Part shown: positions 57,291 through 64,000 of the stretch, piece after piece
Numbering within the stretch: position 1 is the stretch's first letter
Layout: every line of letters starts with the position of its first letter
Assembly (NCBI GenBank): GCA_022425485.1
Contig: JAKMFL010000060.1
Location: 62,001-126,000 of the forward strand
Length of the DNA stretch: 64,000 nt
Source of the DNA: Alphaproteobacteria bacterium
Lineage (GTDB): Bacteria; Pseudomonadota; Alphaproteobacteria; Puniceispirillales; Puniceispirillaceae
Direction of reading: 5' to 3'
The notes under the pieces: generated by a model
Seen by the model: only the letters and a program-made list of their open reading frames with translations
The model's database searches: none
Told to the model about the DNA's origin: nothing
Position numbers and translations under genes: made by a program

Positions 57291-57362
57291 GTTCTACCCT
57301 CGATAAATCGTCTAAAAAAAATAAAAAACCGTATGTTACGGGAATGTCTTTACGTCCTACCA

Positions 57363-57378
57363 TCACTACATCTAGTGA
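57363..57378. promoter_or_regulatory. Candidate NrdR box 1
   Basis: TCACTACATCTAGTGA contains the CACTA-N4-TAGTG core of the 16-base NrdR consensus ACACWATATATWGTGT, and is part of a perfect 7-base inverted repeat (57362-57379). It is 73 bases upstream of the nrdJ start. Confidence 0.65.
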
Positions 57379-57393
57379 TCTGGAGGGTAAAAG

Positions 57394-57409
57394 CTACATG
57401 ATGTAGGGG
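57394..57409. promoter_or_regulatory. Candidate NrdR box 2 (weak)
   Basis: CTACATGATGTAGGGG fits the NrdR consensus only partly but starts 31 bases from box 1, the usual three-turn spacing of NrdR pairs. It includes a perfect palindrome CTACAT-G-ATGTAG (57394-57406). Confidence 0.4.
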
Positions 57410-57677
57410 GTTGGTGCAATCTGAAAATCAACCAATTATACACTTTTTTTACCGCGTTCGGGGGTTGACTTTCTGACCTGCGGATACGGCCATTCGTTTT
57501 TTTTCATATTCTGGCCATAAAGTGTTTTTACAGAAGATAATCGCTTCCTCTTTAAGCCCTAGACGCCAGCATGGAAATAAGGGCTTGGGAAGATGCTTGA
57601 AAAACCATGCCGCGAGTTCTATAAATGATGAGGGGAATGGGGCCGACAATTAACTTGAGTAGGATAATAGCCGTAAC

Positions 57678-58034
57678 ATGACGTTTCTTTCTAAAATATT
57701 TATCAAAATGTCTGCTCAGCTTGTTGGCAGAGATGAATTTGGTAATCGCTATTACCTGTCTCGGCGTCGGCGCGGCAATGGCCGGCAACGCCGCTATGTT
57801 GTTTATCAAGGCAGGGTAGAAGCATCGAAAGTGCCTTCAGACTGGCATGGCTGGTTACACTACACTGAAGACACACCGCCGCCTGCGCAAGGGCATGCAA
57901 AACAAAGCTGGCAAAAACAGCATTTACCAAATTTAACGGGTACGCGTCATGCGTATCGTCCAGCAGGTCATGCGCTAAAGGGCGGGAAGCGCGCCCCAGC
58001 AACAGGTGATTATGAGCCTTGGACACCAAACTGA
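57678..58034 (+). CDS. NDUFA12-family complex I accessory subunit
   Basis: 118 residues. The conserved sequence LVGRDEFGNRYYLSRRR (about 15-31), RRYVVYQG, SKVPSDWHGWLHYTEDTPP and the C-terminal YEPWTPN match the NDUFA12 (B17.2) family. In alphaproteobacteria and mitochondria this subunit binds the matrix/cytoplasmic arm of NADH:ubiquinone oxidoreductase. An alternative start is ATG 57708. It is the first of three co-directional genes in the order seen in many alphaproteobacteria. Confidence 0.93.
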   Translation: MTFLSKIFIKMSAQLVGRDEFGNRYYLSRRRRGNGRQRRYVVYQGRVEASKVPSDWHGWLHYTEDTPPPAQGHAKQSWQKQHLPNLTGTRHAYRPAGHALKGGKRAPATGDYEPWTPN

Positions 58035-58091
58035 TAAATCTCCAGCATGCAGACCTCCAGCAGATAGGTGTTCGGGATAGAGGCTAAAAAT

Positions 58092-58541
58092 ATGCGACGC
58101 AGCACATTAGAAATTGTCATGGGTTTGGTGGTATTGGCAGGGGCAATTGCCTTTACGGCTCTTGTCTATCAGGCAGCAGATCTCAAAACCACAGATGGCT
58201 ATAAAATTAGCGCAGATTTTGGTACTACTGGCGGCTTGGTTGTTGGCGATGATGTACGGCTATCTGGTATTAAGGTCGGGCGTATTGTCTCGCAGTCTCT
58301 TGACCCGGTTACCTATACCGCCCGCATCAATATGCAGATAGATGAGCGTTTCAAGCTGCCAGAAGATAGCACTGCGCGTATTACTGCAGCGTCCCTTTTG
58401 GGGGGCAATTTCCTAGAAATTCTGCCCGGTAATTCGGATGCGCTCATGGAAGCTGGCGCGGTAATTTATGACACGCGCGATCCGGTCAGCCTATCTGACC
58501 TGCTTGGCAAATTCATCTTTCAGGGCAATGATGATAGCTAG
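58092..58541 (+). CDS. mlaD: MlaD-like MCE-domain protein (lipid transport)
   Basis: 149 residues from ATG 58092. One N-terminal membrane helix (about 9-27) is followed by an MCE domain (about 38-115) with FGTTGGLVVGDDVRLSGIKVGRI, the family signature, and ASLLGGNFLEILPG. MlaD hexamers form the periplasmic substrate-binding part of the Mla phospholipid ABC transporter. The permease and ATPase are not adjacent here. Its end overlaps the DUF2155 start. Confidence 0.88.
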   Translation: MRRSTLEIVMGLVVLAGAIAFTALVYQAADLKTTDGYKISADFGTTGGLVVGDDVRLSGIKVGRIVSQSLDPVTYTARINMQIDERFKLPEDSTARITAASLLGGNFLEILPGNSDALMEAGAVIYDTRDPVSLSDLLGKFIFQGNDDS

Positions 58542-59013
58542 CGCTAGCGCTTCTTTCGGGCGAGCTTGGTGCGCGTTTAGTCTTGTGGTGCTGTTATGGG
58601 CTGGTTTCCCGCATCATAGCGCACACGCCCAAACACAAAACCTACCAGAAAATCAAACACAAAACCCATCATCAAACCAAGCCCCTGAGCAAGAGGGTTG
58701 GATTGCTGGCTCTAGCGTTCGGTTGCAGACATTGGATAAGATTACCGCCCGTATCGCAACCATGAAGATGGCGCTCCGCCAGCCAACCCGTTTTGGCACG
58801 CTAGAGATTACCGCCTATCATTGTGCCTACCGCCCGCCAGAAGCGCCGCCGGAAACAGTCGCCTTTCTTGAAATAAAAGATGTTGGCTATATCGATAGCA
58901 CAGAAGCCACGCATGAGATGGTATTTTCTGGCTGGATGTTCGCCTCTAGTCCCGCGATTTCTGCGCTAGAGCATCCGGTCTATGATGTGAGTGTTTTAGC
59001 CTGTGCTAAGTGA
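58528..59013 (+). CDS. DUF2155 secreted protein
   Basis: 161 residues from ATG 58528, overlapping the mlaD stop by 14 bases. An N-terminal signal peptide is visible (hydrophobic 11-23, likely cleavage after SAHA). A low-complexity Gln/Asn stretch precedes the DUF2155 domain, VRLQTLDKITARIATMKM and GTLEITAYHCAYRPPEAPPETVAFLEI, with FSGWMFASSPAISALEHPVYDV at the end. The family is an alphaproteobacterial periplasmic protein of unknown role. It overlaps the convergent aat gene by 34 bases. Confidence 0.9.
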   Translation: MMIASASASFGRAWCAFSLVVLLWAGFPHHSAHAQTQNLPENQTQNPSSNQAPEQEGWIAGSSVRLQTLDKITARIATMKMALRQPTRFGTLEITAYHCAYRPPEAPPETVAFLEIKDVGYIDSTEATHEMVFSGWMFASSPAISALEHPVYDVSVLACAK

Positions 59014-59642
59014 TCAAAAATAACCTTATCCTCAATATCTAGGGGTAATTCAGCAGGCTGGGCGAGCGCAGCTTGTAGGCGCGTTTGAAAATCCTTTTTA
59101 GGGATTTCTAGTAAGCCAAACTGGCGTAAATGGTCATTGGCAAATTGTGCATCTAGTAAGGTAAACTTCCCAAAATAAAGCCTTGCCATTAGATGGGTGA
59201 GGGCAATTTTGGAAGCGTTGCTCCGGCGCGAGAACATAGATTCGCCAAAGAAAGCGCTGCCTAGGCGAATACCATAAAGCCCGCCTATAAGCGTATCGCC
59301 CTCCCAAACTTCAAAGGAATGGGCAAATCCCATTTTATGTAACGCAAGATAAAGGCGGATTATCTCTGGATTTATCCAGCTATCCGCGCGGTTCTCTGTA
59401 GGCTCAGCACAGCCTTCTATAACCGCTCGAAAATCCTGATTTATGGTCACCCGCCAGCTGGTTTGGCGCACCAAGCGCAATAAGCGGCGCGGGATATGTG
59501 GCGGCGCGATAGGCAGGATACCGCGCAGGAGTGGCTCATAAAAATGAATAGCCCCATCTTCACGCGATTCAGCCATTGGAAAAACGCCTAGTGAATAGGC
59601 TTTGATAATGGTTTCAGGGGCATAGATATAAGCGTTGCTCAT
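58980..59642 (-). CDS. aat: Leucyl/phenylalanyl-tRNA--protein transferase
   Basis: 220 residues, standard length. The signatures GVFPMAESREDGAIHFYEPLLRGILP, DSWINPEIIRLYLALHKMGFAHSFEVWEGDTLIGGLYG and AFFGESMFSRRSNASKIAL are complete. It adds Leu or Phe to proteins with N-terminal Lys/Arg, making substrates for ClpS/ClpAP, whose genes lie at 49-51.7 kb. It is last in the aroQ-accB-accC-aat run. Confidence 0.96.
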   Translation of the reverse strand: MSNAYIYAPETIIKAYSLGVFPMAESREDGAIHFYEPLLRGILPIAPPHIPRRLLRLVRQTSWRVTINQDFRAVIEGCAEPTENRADSWINPEIIRLYLALHKMGFAHSFEVWEGDTLIGGLYGIRLGSAFFGESMFSRRSNASKIALTHLMARLYFGKFTLLDAQFANDHLRQFGLLEIPKKDFQTRLQAALAQPAELPLDIEDKVIFDHLAQAKTLTS

Positions 59643-59660
59643 AGCCCTATCATCAGCACA

Positions 59661-61007
59661 TCACTTGTCTGTGTCAAAAAAGCTTTGTTCCAACCATTTT
59701 ATAGAATAATCGCCCGTTTGAATAGCTGGCGCATCTAGCAGGCGTTTATGCAAATCCAATGTCGTAGGAATAGGTTCAACCACAAATTCGTCCAAAGCCA
59801 AGCGCAAGCGTGCCAGCGCATGATCCCGGTCTCTGCCATGCACAATCAGCTTGGCGATAAGGCTGTCATAAAATGGCGGTATCTTATAGCCGCTATATAG
59901 AATAGTGTCGACGCGCACCCCTGACCCGCCAGCCGCGTGATAAAACTCAACGGTGCCGGGTGTCGGCACAAAAGTCTCTGGGTGTTCTGCGTTAATTCGG
60001 CATTCAATAGCATGCCCGTTAAACTGAACCTCTTCTTGTGTGAAGCTTAATTTCTCACCGCTAGCGATAAGGATCTGCTCGCGTACAAGATCGACACCCG
60101 TAATGGCTTCGGTAATCGGATGTTCTACCTGCAGGCGTGTGTTCATCTCGATAAAGAAAAACGCGCCATCTTGATATAAAAATTCCATCGTGCCAACGCC
60201 CAGATAGCCCATCTGCGCGGTCGCTTTTGCCGCAATATCGCCAATGCTTGCCCGCTCTTCTTCGCTTAAGGCAGGTGAGGGGGCTTCTTCAAACAGTTTT
60301 TGATGGCGGCGCTGAACTGAACATTCGCGTTCACCCAAATGCACGGCATTACCATATTTATCGGCGATTACCTGTACTTCAATATGGCGCGGGTTATCTA
60401 AATAGCGTTCTAAATAGACAGTATCATCGCCAAAGGCAGCTTTGGCTTCGGAACGGGCAGAAGAAAAAGCCTCTGCTAAATCATCTGCGCTTGCGGCAAC
60501 CTTCATACCGCGACCACCGCCGCCCGAAGCCGCCTTAACAAGTAGCGGATAACCGATATCTTCGGCAAGCTTGGCGGCTTCATCAAGGGTAGCAACTGCG
60601 CCTGGCGATCCCGGCACTAGCGGCAGTCCGCCTGCAGCAGCCGTGATTTTTGCTTGCACCTTATCACCCATTTTCTGGATATGTTCTGGTTCTGGGCCGA
60701 TAAAAGTCAGGCCATGCGCTTGTACGATCTTTGCAAAATCTGCGTTTTCGGCTAGAAACCCGACCCCCGGATGTACCGCATCACATCCTGTGACAGCGGC
60801 TGCAGAAATCAGATTAGGAATATTCAGATAGGAATTAGTGGCCGCAGGTGGGCCAATACAAACGCTTTCATCTGCTAGTCGTACAGGCATGGATTCAGCA
60901 TCTGCTGTGGAATGCACAACCACTGTTGGAATGCCCATTTCCTTGCAGGCGCGCAAAACACGTAAAGCAACATCTCCGCGATTGGCAATAAGGATTTTTT
61001 TGAACAT
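59661..61007 (-). CDS. accC: Acetyl-CoA carboxylase biotin carboxylase subunit
   Basis: 448 residues. It carboxylates biotin on AccB using ATP and bicarbonate, the first half reaction of fatty-acid synthesis. The N-terminal KKILIANRGDVALRVLRACKEMG, the ATP-grasp glycine loop KAASGGGGRGMK, and HLGERECSVQRRHQKLFEEAPSP and EMNTRLQVEHPITE are diagnostic. It starts 2 bases after the accB stop. Confidence 0.97.
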   Translation of the reverse strand: MFKKILIANRGDVALRVLRACKEMGIPTVVVHSTADAESMPVRLADESVCIGPPAATNSYLNIPNLISAAAVTGCDAVHPGVGFLAENADFAKIVQAHGLTFIGPEPEHIQKMGDKVQAKITAAAGGLPLVPGSPGAVATLDEAAKLAEDIGYPLLVKAASGGGGRGMKVAASADDLAEAFSSARSEAKAAFGDDTVYLERYLDNPRHIEVQVIADKYGNAVHLGERECSVQRRHQKLFEEAPSPALSEEERASIGDIAAKATAQMGYLGVGTMEFLYQDGAFFFIEMNTRLQVEHPITEAITGVDLVREQILIASGEKLSFTQEEVQFNGHAIECRINAEHPETFVPTPGTVEFYHAAGGSGVRVDTILYSGYKIPPFYDSLIAKLIVHGRDRDHALARLRLALDEFVVEPIPTTLDLHKRLLDAPAIQTGDYSIKWLEQSFFDTDK

Positions 61008-61009
61008 GA

Positions 61010-61504
61010 CTACTCTATAATGGCAAGGGGCTGATCAAATTCGATAGGCTGTGCATTGTCCACGAGCACGCGCGTTAATTTTCCGTCTGCTGGCGCGGTT
61101 ATCGGGTTCATGACTTTCATCGCTTCTACGATAAACAAGGTTTGCCCTTTTTTAACCTGCTCGCCTTCCTTCGCAAAAAGCGGTGCATCTGGCTCTGGTG
61201 CTAGGTAAACAGTGCCAACCATAGGCGATTTAAGGGCGCCCGGATGACTGGCAATATCGGTATCTGCATCACTGGCAGCAGCAGGGGCCGCTGGCGCACC
61301 CGCCGCCGCAGGGGCAACTGGCATCGCCGCTGGGGCTGGCATCATCGCCGGGGCAACTGCGGTGCTACCGCGTGACAGCCTGATCGAAATTTCCTCTGTT
61401 TCAAACTCAAGTTCCGTAAGGTTGCTTGCGTCAAGAATGGCTGTAAGCCCTTCGACTAACTTTGTTTCTGCAGAGAATGTTTTACCTTTAGAAGAGGAGG
61501 CCAT
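61010..61504 (-). CDS. accB: Biotin carboxyl carrier protein of acetyl-CoA carboxylase
   Basis: 164 residues. The N-terminal helical region is followed by an Ala/Pro-rich linker (about 50-80) and the biotinyl domain (about 88-164). The biotinylation motif is EAMKVMNP with Lys130. It carries carboxybiotin between AccC and the carboxyltransferase (not in the window). It is directly upstream of accC. Confidence 0.96.
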   Translation of the reverse strand: MASSSKGKTFSAETKLVEGLTAILDASNLTELEFETEEISIRLSRGSTAVAPAMMPAPAAMPVAPAAAGAPAAPAAASDADTDIASHPGALKSPMVGTVYLAPEPDAPLFAKEGEQVKKGQTLFIVEAMKVMNPITAPADGKLTRVLVDNAQPIEFDQPLAIIE

Positions 61505-61543
61505 GGCGTTTCTTCATCCTGTCCGTTACGTGGTTATTAATCG

Positions 61544-62014
61544 CTAGCGTTTTGCCGCCAGCTTGCTAGAAATACCGCGAATAGCTAATAGATAGGAATC
61601 GCGGCTAAATCCCTGAATAATCCCATCACACACTAATGACATATAGCTGTGGTGGCGAAAATTTTCGCGGGCAATTGTATTGCTCAGATGGACTTCTATG
61701 CTTGGCCCCTCAAACAGTTCGACGGCATCATAAAGCGCAACCGAAGTGTGGGAGTAAGCCGCAGCATTAATAATAAGTCCAGCAGCAGGGTGCGGGCTAT
61801 TATCAAAGGCGGCTTCCTGAATGGCGGTTACCATTTCGCCTTCGATATTGGACTGGAACCAGCGCATTGACAGCCCCAACTCATCACAAAGCGCGGTACA
61901 GGCAGCTTGAATATCATCCAGTGTGTCAGCGCCATATATCTCCGGCGCACGCCTGCCTAGCATATTCAGATTTGGGCCGTTCACTATCAGAAGATCGGTT
62001 TTCATCTTTTGCAT
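61544..62014 (-). CDS. aroQ: 3-dehydroquinate dehydratase, type II
   Basis: 156 residues, a dodecameric flavodoxin-like dehydratase of the shikimate pathway. Motifs: LIVNGPNLNMLGRRAPEIYG with the catalytic Tyr, FQSNIEGEMVTAIQ, NAAAYSHTSVALYDA and EVHLSN. It is upstream of accB with a 39-base gap, the common alphaproteobacterial order. Confidence 0.96.
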   Translation of the reverse strand: MQKMKTDLLIVNGPNLNMLGRRAPEIYGADTLDDIQAACTALCDELGLSMRWFQSNIEGEMVTAIQEAAFDNSPHPAAGLIINAAAYSHTSVALYDAVELFEGPSIEVHLSNTIARENFRHHSYMSLVCDGIIQGFSRDSYLLAIRGISSKLAAKR

Positions 62015-62109
62015 CTGCCTCTAATATCTGTGTCTTTACTTGCGCTAATCATAGCTGTGCTTCATTTTACCTTCGCGTGTTATAGAGCATATTGGGCTCT
62101 TATGTCACC

Positions 62110-62859
62110 TTAAGAATTTTTATCCGCCTGCACCTGTTTTATCAAATTTAAAATTTCAGACTGGCTTATTGCCCCCGGAATAACATTATCGCCAATAATA
62201 AGCGCAGGGGTGCCTTGTAAATCAAAGGCAGAGGCGGCCCGTCTGGTGCGGTTAAGGATAAAATCTGTGGCGGGGTCGGTCATGTCGCGCTGCAATTGTT
62301 GCCTATCTAGCCCTACTTTTTTTGCCATTCGGTCAATGGCGCTGGCATCTAGTTTTCCGCGCCATTTCATCATTTCCGCATGGAAGGCCGGAAACTTTCC
62401 TTGACGTTGAGCCGCAATAGCGGCGCGGGCGCCCAAAACAGAGCTCTCTGCTAGGATAGGAAATTCTTTTATAACCAAACGTACAGAGGGCTCTTTTTCC
62501 AAAACAGCCATCAAATCTGGGAAAATGCGCTTGCAATAGCCGCAATTATAATCCGAAAACTCATAAATGGTGAGGGCGGCATCCTCAGCGCCTATAAACG
62601 GATCCCCTGCATCATCTAGCACCATTGCCATGGCGGCTTGTTGGGCAGCTAGCGCTTCTGCTTGTGCGAGCCTTGTTAGGGCATCACGCAAAATCTCTGG
62701 GTTATTTTGGATAAACTTTTCTATTAAGCTTTCAATCTCTTGTTTTTCAGTGGCGCCAAGTTCAGCTTGTACCGGATCAGGCAAGCTAAAGAATGCCAAT
62801 GAAAAGACGAAGAACGTCCGCATGAGAAAAGCTGAAGCTTTGCTAAAATAGGTTTTCAT
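62110..62859 (-). CDS. DsbA-family thiol-disulfide oxidoreductase (Com1/BdbD-like)
   Basis: 249 residues. A signal peptide is visible (hydrophobic to about residue 26, cleavage near VQA). A helical region precedes the thioredoxin fold with the redox pair Cys106/Cys109 in NCGYC. The cis-Pro loop is DLQGTPALIIG. Such periplasmic proteins form or isomerise disulfides. It lies between the M48 protease and aroQ, on the same strand as both. Confidence 0.92.
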   Translation of the reverse strand: MKTYFSKASAFLMRTFFVFSLAFFSLPDPVQAELGATEKQEIESLIEKFIQNNPEILRDALTRLAQAEALAAQQAAMAMVLDDAGDPFIGAEDAALTIYEFSDYNCGYCKRIFPDLMAVLEKEPSVRLVIKEFPILAESSVLGARAAIAAQRQGKFPAFHAEMMKWRGKLDASAIDRMAKKVGLDRQQLQRDMTDPATDFILNRTRRAASAFDLQGTPALIIGDNVIPGAISQSEILNLIKQVQADKNS

Positions 62860-62870
62860 CTTATTTCCTC

Positions 62871-62906
62871 AAAAAAAGACGCGCCGCCAGATAGTCGCAA
62901 CAGCGC
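62871..62906 (-). terminator. Candidate terminator after the M48 gene
   Basis: On the minus strand GCGCTG (62901-62906) can pair with CGGCGC (62881-62886), including one G-T pair, followed by a T-run (complement of 62871-62877). The loop is long, so the call is moderate. Confidence 0.45.
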
Positions 62907-62921
62907 ACATAGTGTCATTAT

Positions 62922-64000
62922 CTATTCAACAATCAATGGAACATCAAGACTAAGCAAGATATCGCTTGCTCGGCTCCGCAGGCTAACAGGAATTTCTGGG
63001 CGTTCTAAGACACGCCTAGCCAGCAATACAGCACGCGGCTTATCCCCATTTATAACCGCTTCTTCTGCCAGCAGGATGTCGGCATAGGATAATTTTCCCA
63101 AGCGGCCATAAGCAATGGCAAGCTGACGCTTAACAAATCCCCAATCAGGCTCTTCGTTTATAGCCGCCTCTAAAGCCGTAACAGCATCTGCTAGCTGGGC
63201 GGGTTGGTTTGTAGAAATTAAGGCACGCCCTAGACTAAGCAAGATAAGGGGGTCTGTTTGGCGCTTCACCAGTGCAGAACGATAATAGCTTTCGGCTTTG
63301 TCTGCCATGCCGCTAGATAGGTGAATGTCACCTGCAAATTCCAGAAACCATGGGTCGTCTGGATAGCTTTCCAATAGCCTTCTTATGGTATCGCGGGCAG
63401 CCCCCATCTCACCATATCGATAATAGGCAATCGTTTTCGCATAAAGCGCTGTATCTGCCTCTAATGCTAGCGGCGTCTGATCAATCTCGGAGCGCGGCCA
63501 TATGATGTTCAGGGGTTTGTTCAGGGTCTGACGCGGCGGATGCACATAGGCAGCAAGCTTTGCTACTAGCCGTTGCAATAAGCGCATGTCCTTCTCACTT
63601 ATCTCTCTCTTACTGTCTTTATGGCGCGAGAGATGGTCATTAAAGGTCGCCAGCCTCTCGCCAGCCCCGGGGTGCGAGCTGTAATAGCTAGATTGGCGGC
63701 TTGTGGGCAGGGCGCTTTGTGCAGAAAGCCTGCGCATCACCTCAGCTAGGCCAAAACTGGATATCCCTGTTTTATCCAGCAATTGTAAAGCCCATTCATC
63801 AGCTATAGATTCGTCCCGCCTAGAGGTTTTAAGGTAGTTACGCTTACCCGTATCCACCCCGCCAATAGCAAGGCCAAGCGCCGCATCTGGCGAGCCCGCG
63901 GCGGCGGCGGCGGCCGCTGCCACCGTTGCCAGTGCGGTTGCAAGTCCGGCCTCTTGTACCGCTTCACTCCGCAGCGGTACATGTCCAGCAGCAAGATGGC
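62922..64000 (-). CDS. M48-family metalloprotease with TPR repeats (BepA-like), partial
   Basis: About 359 residues are visible, running off the right edge. Reading into the edge gives xGC-CAT, then LAAGHVPLRSEAVQEA: this fits the G-H of an HExGH zinc motif followed by the LAAGH stretch of alphaproteobacterial M48 proteins, so the motif is cut by the window end. EADEWAL-type sequence (ESIADEWALQLLD) supplies the third zinc ligand Glu. A run of Ala (eight residues) precedes the membrane-associated segment, and TPR-like helices occupy the C-terminal half. BepA-like proteins act in the periplasm on outer-membrane protein assembly. The GTG at 63923 is not the real start. Confidence 0.88.
   Translation of the reverse strand, partial: HLAAGHVPLRSEAVQEAGLATALATVAAAAAAAAGSPDAALGLAIGGVDTGKRNYLKTSRRDESIADEWALQLLDKTGISSFGLAEVMRRLSAQSALPTSRQSSYYSSHPGAGERLATFNDHLSRHKDSKREISEKDMRLLQRLVAKLAAYVHPPRQTLNKPLNIIWPRSEIDQTPLALEADTALYAKTIAYYRYGEMGAARDTIRRLLESYPDDPWFLEFAGDIHLSSGMADKAESYYRSALVKRQTDPLILLSLGRALISTNQPAQLADAVTALEAAINEEPDWGFVKRQLAIAYGRLGKLSYADILLAEEAVINGDKPRAVLLARRVLERPEIPVSLRSRASDILLSLDVPLIVE

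Larger units (their letters stand above)
57291..57677. other. Divergent intergenic region upstream of nrdJ
   Basis: 387 bases. The part near nrdJ holds two inverted repeats read as NrdR boxes (57363-57409). The remainder (57410-57677) contains a weak 66-codon minus frame I do not accept and no RNA gene I can recognise. Confidence 0.6.

Noticed and set aside
57449-57649. 66-codon minus-strand frame with a TTG start upstream of nrdJ
   Set aside because: No ribosome site, no recognisable family, and it overlaps a region that looks intergenic; probably a chance frame.
1-64000. tRNA, rRNA, CRISPR arrays, prophage or insertion sequences
   Set aside because: All sizeable intergenic regions were read for them and none showed cloverleaf-like sequence, regularly spaced repeats, integrases or transposases. 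A tRNAscan/Rfam run would confirm.

Overview
The window looks like a chromosomal segment of a marine alphaproteobacterium, probably of the SAR116/Puniceispirillum type; the lineage is inferred, not proven. Alphaproteobacterial signs are the SUV3-like helicase / S4 protein / FdxA / CarD / RpoH run, an NDUFA12 complex I accessory subunit next to DUF2155 and aat, a GAAC-N7-GAAC SOS box before imuA-imuB-dnaE2, and a conserved XRE regulator. Gene density is high, many genes overlap by 4 bases, and I saw no rRNA, tRNA, CRISPR array, prophage or insertion sequence.

Layout: 1-7.1 kb holds a MetR-like regulator (partial) divergent from metF, then an operon for corrinoid-dependent methyl transfer: corrinoid protein, a small 'virulence factor' family protein, a MetF-like protein, a methyl-THF:corrinoid methyltransferase and a RACo-like ferredoxin/ASKHA activator. 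7.1-9.4 kb is ccmABCD on the minus strand, including a short ccmD. 9.75-12.6 kb is acnB, followed by an AT-rich BglII-type restriction-modification pair (12.7-14.2 kb). 14.7-26.3 kb carries the helicase, S4 protein, TerB, fdxA, carD, rpoH, a prolyl aminopeptidase, an XRE regulator, xseB, ispA, dxs and tlyA. 26.3-29 kb on the minus strand is fabI-aroC and a glycine-zipper protein; pdxH follows.

30.1-39.6 kb is a methylated-amine island: a dimethylglycine dehydrogenase-like flavoprotein, a non-pyrrolysine MttB-superfamily methyltransferase and, convergent to it, heterotetrameric sarcosine oxidase soxBDAG. Together with the 2-7 kb operon this gives a plausible complete route from glycine betaine to glycine. 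The first methyl would pass through MttB-like protein, corrinoid protein and THF; the second and third would be oxidised to methylene-THF by the dehydrogenase and sarcosine oxidase. The MetF-like protein could bring the first methyl to the same methylene-THF pool. This is the most interesting system in the window. A B12-dependent ribonucleotide reductase (nrdJ) at 53.7-57.3 kb adds a second cobalamin demand.

39.9-64 kb contains an M20 amidohydrolase with a small membrane protein, the SOS mutagenesis operon imuA-imuB-dnaE2, a D,D-carboxypeptidase with SPOR domain, clpS-clpA, a GNAT/FemAB-like protein, RidA, nrdJ with a candidate NrdR box pair, NDUFA12, an MlaD-like protein, DUF2155, and on the minus strand M48 protease (cut by the window end), dsbA-like, aroQ, accB, accC and aat. 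A second theme is the number of short tandem repeats (10-24 bp units), several in frame inside ispA, imuA and imuB and others at gene boundaries.
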